DNA of 64,000 nt from Oxyruncus cristatus. Its lineage: Eukaryota > Chordata > Aves > Passeriformes > Cotingidae. The stretch covers positions 968,238 to 1,032,237 of the forward strand of contig VXAY01002852.1 of the NCBI GenBank assembly GCA_013399855.1, given 5' to 3'. This document shows, piece by piece, positions 35,401 through 47,400 of this stretch. How positions within the stretch are numbered: the first letter of the stretch is position 1; each line of letters begins with the position of its first letter. The notes under the pieces were generated by a model, which was not told where the DNA came from, searched no databases, and worked only from the letters and a program-made list of their open reading frames with translations. Position numbers and translations under genes: made by a program.

Positions 35401-38400
35401 TTTCCTTGCTGGTTACATACTAGCAGCTGTTCCTTAGTTGGTTTTGCACTGTTGGTCTTTCCTTGCTGCCTTGGTTGTGCTTGGTGTTTGTATACGTTGA
35501 ATTTCAACTTTCTGCTCTGCCCACTAATTGATGGGCAGTCCCCTCAACTTGAAGGTGTAACAGGCTAATTAATCCCAGCCTGGGATAGGTGAAACTTCCA
35601 GGGTCTTGGAGGTGCTAGATGTCTCAGTGGGATATCTATGATCTTCCACCCTAGTGGCAAAAACTCCATTATACGGTAGATCAACAGTAACAAAACATTG
35701 TCTTCAGGAGCCTCTGTAGAATCTGTTGATATGTCATCGGGGGGACAGCCTTTGTCAAGCTCTTGACCCCTAGTGAAAAGTTGTTGTCCCAGAGGCAGCA
35801 GCTGGGTCCTTTGCAGACAGCCTCAGCACAAACGAGCCCAGGAGATCCAACTCTTCTGCTTTTGTTTGGCTTGTGTAAAGAGAGGAGCTTCCTTAGCCTG
35901 GGATTAAACATCTTGCCCTCACAGCTCATGTCCTGACATTACCAGGGAGATTGTCAGAAGCTGTCAGCCACTCAGGGGTTACTAAGCCCAAATGTAAGAA
36001 GTCCTGCAATAACCCTCTCTTGTGTCGGTCAAAGCAGGGTAGTTCAGTTCTGTCTCCTTTGTGTTCCCAGGAATGACCCATGAAGATATTGTGCAGGAGT
36101 CTAAAAAGTACTGGCAGCAGATGGAGGCACATGCCAGCAAACCAACCAACAGCATGGTAAGTAAGGTGTATCTAGGGCTTGCAGCTTGGTTTTACTCCCA
36201 GCAGTTCCAGCCCTTTGTCTCTTTCCCTGTCACTGCTGAGCCTGAGAGGTCCCAGGCAGACCAGGCTTGCCATTGAGGAGGAGGACAGCTGAGAGCTTTT
36301 CTGGTTGCTGTGCTGGTGTTGAGCTTTGTGCCTTGTTTTGCAGCGTTGTTACCTGCTCTTTTCCATGGTTGGGTGAATCCTCCAGGACATGGAGGGCAAC
36401 ACACAGAAAATGGTGCTTCCTGTGACACCTTGCTAGTGAAAGTGGGAGATTTTAGGACTGTGGCCACACAGAGTGGGGACCAAAGGTGTCCTGCTGCCCT
36501 TTAGTGGCCAAGGGACGACAGAGCAGTTTGAAGGACTCTAAGAAATTACTCGACCCACAGGACTGATATAAATGCAGGAGTAGGTGGAACTTTCAGTCTG
36601 TTGAGATGCTGTTGAGGCTGGGCAGAGATCTTGATGGTGCTTTACCAGGAGGAGGCTGTGAGCTTTGCCTTTGTGCCACCAGTCTCTCAGTGTGGGAGAG
36701 GGTGCCTCTGAATGCACCCTCCAGCGCTGCCAAGAACTTTCCCTGGAGGGGTGTGTTATAAGCAAAAGGCTTTTACTTTCTTCTGACCTGTTGGTTGTGG
36801 GCAGTGCTGCCTTATCCTTTTTTTTTCCCTGAACGGGGGTTCTGTAGTGTAGGAGCAGAGCCCGCCCAGTGAGAACAATTCCCAGCCCTGAGGTTGAACT
36901 AAAGCAGTTTTTGCCATTACAGCAAGGAGTTTTTTATTCTTCAATTACTTTCATAAAATATGTCTGACAAGATGAGAAACTTCATGCCTCCTAGCATGCG
37001 CTCAAGCATAGGAGCAATTCTTTTCCCTGGAGAATGGCAGGGAAAGTGCTGTGAATCCTTTTTGTTCCCATTTGACTGCCTTCTTTCCCCTTGTGAAGGC
37101 CTAAGCTCACCAGCCCTTAGTCTATGCCTTATTGTCAAAACAAGGGTGTTTCACCTTTGTCTGAGACCTGTCATCCAGGAGTCCCTCTGCAGAGACCAGC
37201 ACTGAATGCAGTCTGTAAGCATCCTGAGGAGGAGGTGTTTTATAGGAGAGGGATCTGAGTCACTCGTGTGGTGTGTAGGAGCTGGTTTTTGTCTAGGTTG
37301 GGGGCCAACAGAAGTGTTCTGAAGGCTGGAGGGCACTGATGCTGGAGAAAAGCAGGTCTGATGGACATGGCTTAGCCCAACAGGAAAGATGCAGGTGACT
37401 GCACTGATGCTTGCAGTGGACTCTGTGTCCACACATGTACGGGTTATGCTGCATGAGGTGGAGTCATCTCTGAGGGGATGCTCAGCAACAAACCTGTGCA
37501 GCTGTTGTGGTCTGAAATGGTTGGGGGAGTGGAATGGGAAGCAGCAGTCCAGAATAACCAAGGTCTCTGGTTCCCAAAACTGTCTGACTTGATTAAGAAA
37601 TATGTTCTAGCTTCTCAGGAAGCTGAGAAGGACAAGTTTCTACATCCTGTATTATATGAGAAGTGAGCCTGGATGATCTGAATGGTTCCTGCAGACAGAG
37701 CTGGCTGTGATCTCTTTCTGCATGGTGTGGGGACAGAGGGAGGGGCCTGCATCTCCACAAGGGAGGAAACGAAGTGTGAATTTGCAGCAGTTTGTGACAG
37801 CAGTTGGATTTGTATCAGCAATGCCTGCCCCAAGAGTGCAGTCTAGAGACCAGTTCTCTCCTGCCTGCTGTGGATCTACCTGCATTTTCCAGAAAGCTCT
37901 CTCTGGCCATTCTCTATGCATAATGAGGGGATAAAAAAAAAATACACAGACAGCTTTTTCTCTGTAAGCCTTGCAGCTTCAAATTCACCTTTGTCTGGAG
38001 GTGCTGCTGTTGGAAGAACAAGCTGAACAGCTGGCATGGTCAGAGCATGTCCTCTGAAGCACATGGGAGCTGGATACTGAGTGAGGGTTCCATTTCTGGC
38101 TGCTGGGGCATGCACGGGGCAGAGGATCAGGAAACAAAATGCCAGAGCCTGCTACATCAGGAGATGGGCAGAGAGCTACAGTTTCTGGGCCCTGTGAGCA
38201 GTGTTAGGGCTGATGGCCGGTGAATAAGTCTGGTTGTACCCCACAAATGCCTGTCACAGAGCTGGACTGCACCCTACACCCTTTCAGGGTGTGGAGGCGA
38301 AATAGCAGCTGTGTTGGTACAGTCAGAAAATGCCTAGCAGCAGCAGCACCAGCTGTCTGTGGGGATTGGAGCCTGGCACTGGTGCTGTTCAGGGAGACAG

Positions 38401-41400
38401 AGTCAAGTCGGTCAGATGCATGTGTTTGCAAATAGCAAACCATGGCTTTGGCATCAGCATGTCCTCAGCCAGAGGGCTGTGCTTTGGGATGAGACCCTGG
38501 CTTGCTGCCAAAGACCCTTTGGGCAGGGCTAACCATCTATTGAGAGATGTTTACTTTTGCCATTGTTTTCTCCTGTCCAAGCAGGCTAACGTGACTCAGA
38601 GTTTTCTCAGCATTCTTCCAGCTTTCAAAGTTGGCTGCCTGGCAAAGACAACTTCCCAGGAGTGCTGTAAAAACAGACTCCTCCTTCCCACCATCCCGTG
38701 TGATCCACTCTCACCCTGGTGCCCTCTGGTCAGCGGAAGCAAGTCGCTCTGGGGGATTTTGCTGCAGTTTTGTCACAGCTGCCAGTTGGACTCAGTTAGC
38801 AGCTGGGGCTGTCCAGTTGTGGAGAAAAGAGGCAGGCAGCAGGCAGGACCCCAGTAGCTGTGAGCAGATCAGGAGGCTTAGCAAGAAGTAGAAGATGAAG
38901 ATACACTGCTTGCTAAGCACCTGCTGGGAATCTCGCACTTGGCCCCACAAATTTGTTCCCATAGAGGCTGCTGTAGGAGTAAACCCAGTGGCTGCAGATT
39001 GAAGAGGCAATCAGCAGGAGGGGCTATTGTAGGTAGCTGGGTGTCTCCCATAGCATTCCTGTGAATTGAGGGGTTGTAGCCCTGACTTTTTCTGGTTTTC
39101 AAGGGCTAATTTGTTTTTACTCCCCTAGCCAGCTGCAGAACCCCATGAAAGCTGACCTCAGAATTACTAATTTAAGCATTGAGAGGAAAGAAAAGTCTCT
39201 AATAAGGGGCACTTGCCCCCAAGCCGACTCAGTTATGTGGCTGAGTAACATGGGCTCTTCAAGTAGTTACCTGAGACATGTGGGTCCTCCAGACTGAGAG
39301 GGGTTCCTGCAGTTGGGAGACACAAGTGGCCGTGCTGGGGCTGTTGCTTTCTGCAGAGCCTGAAGCGGAGAGCTGTGGTGCCAGAGACTTTTGTTTATTT
39401 GGTTGCCATGGTGTATAGCTAACACTATACTGGCTTCATAGCGAGGGGTGGTGCCATAGCCCGTGGCACTTTTTGCCTGGCTTTGTCTGCTAGAGCCTCA
39501 TGTGATACAATTTCCACACTGTTGATTATCAGCAGCCTGCCAGGTATGTGTCTTGCCTTTACAAATACAGTCATGTAGCATTAACAGCAGCAGCTTTGAT
39601 TTTTCACTTAGCTCCTAATATCCTGGGAGCATACGTGCCCACTGGATTGATCAGCAGTTCACATGACTCAGATGAAGAAATGCATGGGGCTTCTTTTGGC
39701 TAAGCATTTGTGGAAAAAGCAGCACAGATTACCAGAACTACCTGAGAGACATTCTTTTTATCTTGATCTATTTTCCCTTCTGGAGCCACCCAGTTTTTAT
39801 TTTTGCTGGGTCAGTAGGTTTGAGCAAAGCTTTCTGGCTGTGCTGAGAGATCTGTCACCAGGAGGAGAGCACGGGACTGATAAAAGGGAATATGCCAGCA
39901 GTGCCATTTTGTTACCCTAGGCATATAGGTTTGATGGGTCAGTAGTGAGCTGTAGTGTAATTTCCTTTGGAGACCAAGTGGAGCTTAAAACTACTGTTCA
40001 AAGGCTGCACATCTCAGAGGGAGACACCTTATTGCCTTCCATGATAGCCCGGGTCTCAACTCTGCTCATCTCACAGCCAGCCACTTTGATGTGTTCTTGG
40101 TGGTCACCAGCACACGTGGAAACTGACAGATCACCAGCACAGGTGAATGAGTCATGTGCTGGAAGCCACCAAAAAGGCAGTCTTACAGAGAAGTAGAGAA
40201 TTGCTGCTGCTTTTCAAGAGAGATGCTGATTCTCTGGTAGGGTCCTTTTGCTGGGACATCAGAGCACTGATGGCCTCTGGTAGGCAGCACAGACAAAGGT
40301 CAGCTCTCTGGTCAGCTTTTCACAGTGACAGAAGACCTTTTATATGTCAGCTCTGCTTCTGAAAAAGACTAGGTCTGGAGGGTGCAGAGTGGTAGTCAAT
40401 AGCTGATGTGGTGGTTCCTCGGAGATGGTTTGATTCTGTGTTGCCTGTGCTTGCTGTTTTCCCTTTGTCAAAGGATGCATAAAGGGTCCATGCTATTGCT
40501 AATCATTTGCTGGCAGAAGCCTGCTCTTCAGGGACATCACTTGCAATGTCTGCTCACTGTGAGATGCTCAGGGTTAGAAGTCAAGGCATGGCAGGTGGGA
40601 TGGGCTGCTGATGCAGTTTGCAGTCAGAGAACTGTTTTACTGGTGCATGATCTTTGTGCTTCATGGCCAGCTCGACGACCAGGGTGTTCTTCTGTACTCT
40701 CACATGCTCCGTGGCCCAGGGCCACTGGCACGCAGTCGGTTTTGCTTTTTGGTTTGAAGTGAACTGGAGACACCAGCCTCATGTCTTCCAGGGGTGATAA
40801 AGAATGCAAATGGCTTTCCAGAGGTTTGCTCATAAAACATGAGGCAGCAGTGATATGGGACTGGCCCCTTTTTTTTTTTTTCTTTCTCCACAATCTGTTA
40901 GTCATAATCCCAAACCAGCCTTCTCATGGTGGGGTCAATAAGTGCAGTGGCTGAGGTGTGAAATACATGCATTGTACCTCTGTCCAGAGACTGTGATTAA
41001 CTGCTTGTGAAACTCAGTGCAGAGGAACCGTGAGAGATGGAAACCTGCCCAGAAATGGCTTGGAAGGATATCAACAAGAGGACCCAGCTCTGACTTCATG
41101 GTGTCAAATGGTAGATGTGACATGAGCCTCTTGGTCCTAAAGCAGGAGTGGTGGACCCTGAGCTGTGGCATGGCCTGGCTTCCTCCTGAGAGGGCTCTCT
41201 CAGCTGTGTGACCAAGCTCTCTCCACAAGCAGTGAGGGGGACATGGATTGCCCTCCCTGCAGGGAAGTGGGGATAAGTGCTGGGGCAAGTCTCACAGAGC
41301 TTGTCTGTACACAGAGATAGGCTGCAGGGGTTTCACAGCCAGGCCTGGTTAGTGCTGGAAGCTGTCAGGCTGTCTGTGTTTTCAGTCAGATGTCAAAGCC

Positions 41401-44400
41401 CAGGAAATCATGCTGAAGCAAGCAGTGGTTTTGCTTCTGTCTGGAATCTCAACGGGCCACCAGCTAACACTGGCAAAGGAGAGCTGGGCTGTCTCTGATT
41501 TAATCTGGCCTGTCGCTGGCACACGGGTGTGCGGGGAACTGCCAGTATCACTGTGGCAGGTTTGGGGAGTGCATTTTGGCTCTGTGTGCCTGAGACTGTG
41601 TTCTTTTCCCCAGGCTTCTCCCCGGACTCCCACGTCAAGCACCTTTGACCTCCAGATGAAATTTGTGTGTGGCCAGTGCTGGAGGAATGGGCAGCTGGTG
41701 GAGCCAGATAAAGACCTCAAGTACTGTAGTGCCAAAGCCCGCCACTGGTGAGCAATGCAACCTTCTCTTTCCCTCACCCCTCTTCAAGCATTCTGCTTCA
41801 TTTTAAATTAGTTTCCTTGGCTTTTTCATTGCTTTGGTTGCTCTTCTCTGATATATGTCATGTCTGTTTGCGCCTCTCAGTTCCTTGGGTCCCATAAAAA
41901 TGTTTGGTGTGATAGAATCATTGAATCATAGAACAGTTTGGATTGAGAGGAACCTTTAAAGGTCGTCTTGTCCAGTCCTCTTGCAATAAGCAGGAGCATC
42001 TTCAACTAGATCAGTTTGCTCAGAGCCTCGTCCAGCCTGACCTTGAAGGTTTATAGGTTTGGGGCATCCACCACCTCTCTGGGTTGTGCCAGTGTTTCAA
42101 CACCCTCATCATAAAAAGTTCCTTTTTTATATTTTGTCTGAATCTACCATCTTTCAGTTTCAAGCCATTACCCCTTGTCTTATCACTACAGGCCCTGCTA
42201 AAAAATTTGTTCCCATCTTTCTTATAAGCCCTCTACAAGAGGAATATTGTCTGTGAAGTCACTGTTGGGTCATGAAAACCGTGGCCTGTCTCACCCAGAT
42301 AGTCTGGCGGGCTGGGATGGAAGGGTTTATAGGACTTCTCTTTCCATAACACAAGCCACAGAGGCACAGTCCAGCATACTATTGCAAATGTAAGACTTTT
42401 GTTGAAGAAGAGACAGAAGCAGCAGTTTCTGGAGGAAGTGAGCAGGTGAGGATTGCTTCCTGGAGTGGGAAAAATAACACCTCTTTGTGCAGCTGCTGAA
42501 TAGAGCTGGGGCTTTTGCCCAGGGTATCTCCTGGTAATCGCTTGCTGGAGCTGCAGGAGAATTAATACTTCCTGGCACCTGTTCATAAGACAGTGCTTGT
42601 AACAACTTGCATTTCTATTGAACCTTTCAAACAGAAATATTCCCAAGTGTTTTTCATGGATCTGATTGCACAAGAATTGGCTGTGTCAAAGGGTAGAATG
42701 CAGCTATTTAGTAATCCATGATGATGTCATGTGAGATTTGGGGGAGATTTTTGTGGCTTTATGAGAAGAAATACCCTAGGAAATAGGTAATACGTACAGG
42801 GAGAAGTCCTCCCAAAACACCCTTCTTGTAGCTTCTCCGTCACAGATGTGCACATCTAGGAGCAACCAGACAGTGCAGGGACAAGGTGGACAGCAGGATC
42901 TCGTCATCTCTCAATATTTAAGGGTCTCTGAGGTAAAGAACTCTTGTTCTGCTCTTTCTTATGCCTCTCTTGATTTATTCTCTCTTCTTCAGCTGGACGA
43001 AGGAACGCCGTGTCCTGCTGGTGATGTCCAAAGCAAAGAAGAAGTGGGTGTCAGTCCGACCACTGCCTCCCACCCGCAACTTCCCACAGCAATATGATGT
43101 AAGCCCCATGCCAGATGCCCCTTCCCTTTCCCTTCCACCATGGTGCAGTGCTTTGAGGGCTGGTCCCTTGCAGGCCTGGCAGGGCGGCAGGCATGTGATG
43201 GCTGAGATGGGAGGTAAGGGCAGACTGATGGCAACAAAACACATCCAGCAAAAAGATGGAGCAGAAGAAGGAGTAGCACCCATTTAAACCCCTCCGTGCA
43301 CATATGCGAGTTTTTGAAGTTGGTGTTAATGCATAACAAGAACTGTTAATGCATCTCTGGCTGGCATAGGGTTTGGGAATGAAATTTGAGTCTCCCCTTA
43401 GGTCAGGGTTTCTCAGTGTGGGTGAGAGGCAAAACACTTAGGAGAAGCCAGTTCCTGCCTTTTCTGTGGCTGGGCTGCTGTAGATTGTGAAACTTGCTCA
43501 CAATGGGTTTTGAAAGTAAAACTAAGAACTCAGCTAAAAAGCCACATTCTGTGAGGAAAGTTACAGATATCCAGCCTCCAACCCCAGCCCCAAATGTGGT
43601 GATCGATAGCTTCTCTCTTCCTCTCCTTTCATTTTTTCCTGAAAGGAGAAACTCCTTCCCCCTACCCTATGGTATGTCCTCCTGTGGTGCCAGGACGATC
43701 AGTCAATATGATGCTTGGAAAGCTTCTCCTTTTGTCTGCCATTGATGCTGTTGGTAGCTGTGAGGTGACGTTGTGTGCGCGCTAGCGTGGTCTAAGCAAC
43801 CTGTAAGGCCACTCGGAGATGGTTGGAGAACGTCACCTTTGGGACCAGCAGCTTGACCAGCAGGAGACACTATGGGGTCGACTCAGGTTGCTCCCTGCTC
43901 TCTTGACCTGGACCTGCACCTGGTCACCCGTGGAAATGAAACAGGTGCTGAACTGAGCTGCCTGCATGTTTATGTCATCAGAAGATTGAGGAAAAGAAGC
44001 ATGAGTTAATGATGTATGAAGTGTCCTGTTTGCAACCTCTCCTGTGTGCAATTTAATGCCCCAGCTGATTATTGAACCCACTTTCCCCTCTACCAAGGAG
44101 TATTTGCGCTCATGCTAAATTTTTCTGTCTTTTAACAGTTGTGTATCCATGCACAGAATGGCAGGAAATGCCAGTATGTGGGCAACTGCTCCTTTGCCCA
44201 CAGCCCTGAGGAGAGAGACATGTGGACCTTCATGAAAGAAAATAAAAGTGAGTGGGGAAATGTGGACCAGAAAGTTTGGGGAGAGGGAAGAGGGCATTTG
44301 GGGAGTGGATGCAGTTTTTTTAAGACATACTCTTGATGACAGAGACTGGGCTGGACAGGGCTGCTCCCATGAGCTTAGGTGGGATTAAGGGGCAGGTCTG

Positions 44401-47400
44401 TCTACAGTAATTTAGAGCTGCCCTTTTCATAAATGTGCATGTACATCTGGAGTCCCTTGCTCTGGGACTAGTGCACATCGGTCCCGTGTCTTGCTTTGCT
44501 CCATTGCTGCCCTCTCTTTCTGCAGCACTTCTGAATCCACCCTGTGCTGTCCCTCTAGTTGCCCGTAAGTCCCAGGCCTGGCTCCCTATGGAGCTCTGCC
44601 AAAGCACCAGTCCTGGCCTGTAGCTGCTCCTGTATCTCTCGTCTGTCTTCTATCTGCCTTGGCTTTCTTGCCTATTTCTCTTCATATCCCTTGCTCCTGG
44701 GCTGCGGCACTCCCTACTCATGGCATTGTACTCAAAGGGGTGGAGTTGAGATCCTGAATGAGAACATCGTAGGGTGGTGACTTTTTGGAGGAGTTTGTAT
44801 TTGATTATGCAGGTTCCCAGCTTACCATCTGGCGGATAGCTGGGGTGTTGCCCATGTCCTGGATGGCCAGCTATGGCAGCAGTCCTTGTTTATTCAGACC
44901 AACAGCAATCTGGGGAAAAAGGACTAGTTGTCCAGGTGCTTACCTGCCACAGTGGAAGACGCTGGAAAGCCTGAAGGATTGCAGGGCTGCCCTGAGTTTG
45001 TTTGGTCTTTATGATTCTTTCTCTCTGCTGGGCCAAACTGTTACTTGTTACAGTTCAAATCATTTTGTTGCTAAGGCCTTTAAAGCACATCAGACCAATC
45101 TGGGTGTGTTTGCTTAAGCACAAAGGTGAATCTTCTAAGGACAGTGTTGTTTCAGTTTGGGGGAATTGGCATTCTTAAGTTCCTATTGCCTCAAGTTCCT
45201 CAGTTACCCATTTAGCAAGGAGTAAATAACTCATGCATTGCACTTAGAGCATCATATTGGTGTCTGCAAACATTCGTCCTTCCATAGGCTCTCTCAGGAG
45301 CTGATCTTGGAAAGGCAGATGTGTAGTTAAAGCTTCCACCTCAAATTTCCTATCCCACTAGTATGCTGAGCAGGTTTTAAACCAAAAGCCTCAAGATACA
45401 ATTACTGCAGTCCTCTGGGCAGGTTATGAACTTGGAGCAAGCTATCATTAGGTCTTTCTCCCCTCCTCAATGCCTCCTGTGGCCAGCTTGCTTAAGGGCT
45501 CTCCTCCCTCTCTAGCGCTGAGGATGAAGCTTAGGCTTAGAGGAAAGGGATGGATCTGAAACCAGCCCCAGCCTTAGCTTCCTGGCTGGAGTGAGATGTC
45601 TTCTGAGGTCAACCAGAACCAGGCCTGATGGAGAATCATCATGTGGGGTGAATTCTTTGGCATACTTGAGGCACTTTCACACCTTCCTGACAATTTTGTG
45701 TAGTTGCTGTCACAATTGCCTTTCAACTGATAGAAGATACCCCCCATACCAGGTGGTGTGGTGTGAATTTGGTTCCTCTCCCCAGGGGTCTCATCTGAGG
45801 AGGTCACATGGGGCCTCCCAAGCACGGACCTTCAGTCTGTTGCTGCTGCACAGGTGAGGGGAGGGAAGGGCTGCCCCAGCATTCGTCCTTTTCTTGTAGT
45901 TTGTGCACCGTGTGGGAGGTTGTCTGAGTGACTTCATGGGTCGCCTTTGTGCAGTACTAGATATGCAGCAGACCTATGACATGTGGCTAAAGAAACACAA
46001 TCCTGGGAAGCCTGGAGAGGGAACACCACTCACCTCGCGAGAAGGGGAGAAGCAGATCCAGATGCCCACCGACTATGCCGACATCATGGTAATCAGCTGA
46101 TCTCTTGTTCTTTATTCTTCCTCCTCAGTGCTGACAGCCTGCCGCCCACCTGTGCTCCAGGTGTGAGCTAGCAGGGGCTGCATTGCTCTGCTAACCTAGG
46201 TTGAATGGACAGCTTGGAGCAGCACAACAAGGGCAGCACAGCTGAGGCAGGAAGAGATTGACCTGGGGTCAGCAAGGCTCTGCAATGGCTTTTAATCCTC
46301 ACGTCATTAGGAGTCTACCTTAGGTTCCCTTTTGTTTGGGCTCAGCCTCTCTCCAGGCTTCCTGCCTGCTCCTGGGCAAACTGGCAAAAACATTGCAGGC
46401 CTGTCAGAAAAGGAAGAAGCTTGGAGAAGAGCTGGGTCAGGAGCACAGCAGCCTTGGAAAACTAAAGGCAGATGTGCCTCCTTAGACTCCTTGCTGGTGT
46501 AAGGCTTCGTGCTCCTGAAGAGTCCTGCATTGCCTGTGCACCTGGGGACCTTGCAGTGAGACCCCACTGGGGCCATCAGCAGGGGCAGGGGAACCATATC
46601 ATGAAGTGAACTGCCCTGTCCACTGAGCCTCTTTGGGCCATAGGTAGATGCCAACAGAGCATCTCTAGTTTCCCTTTAGTGACAGGACAGTTCCCTAAAG
46701 ATGACATGGCAGAGAAATATTGGAAGTCGTAGATTGAGTAGAGCTTCCAGGATGCTCTGGAAGGAGATGGGGGAGAGGCAGTGCCAGCACAGGGAAGGTG
46801 GATAGGTGTGAATGTCAACACACTGACTGGCCCTTTGCCCTGTCTGCACCGGTTAGATGGGCTACCACTGCTGGCTCTGCGGGAAGAACAGCAACAGCAA
46901 GAAGCAATGGCAGCAGCACATCCAGTCGGAAAAGCACAAGGAAAAGGTCTTCACCTCAGACAGCGATTCCAGCTGCTGGACCTACCGCTTCCCGATGGGT
47001 GAATTCCGGCTCTGTGAAAGGTACTGTTGTCTCATCTCCCTCCTGTGCCGCTGCTGCAGGGACAGGGTAACAGGCCCAGCACCTCTGTCATCCCTCCTCA
47101 TCCCCTCACAGAGTTCCAAGAGACTTCTGCATAGAGGAGGAGTGGGATGAGATGATGGTTTGGGTTACAGCGAGGCTGCTCTTGGATCCCAGAGGTGCTC
47201 AGCCATAATACTGAGGGATAAAAGTACATTCCTGAGCATGTGTCTTTAGAAAAGGAGAGCAAGTTTCATGTCTGCACCTGTGCCCTCCATAGCCAGGATG
47301 CTCTCAGCTCTCTGGCTGCTGAACAGTCTAATTTGGCCTAGTGCTTGGGGGAATCCCAGGTGCCTTTGAATGCTCACACCCTCCGAATCATCACCTTGAG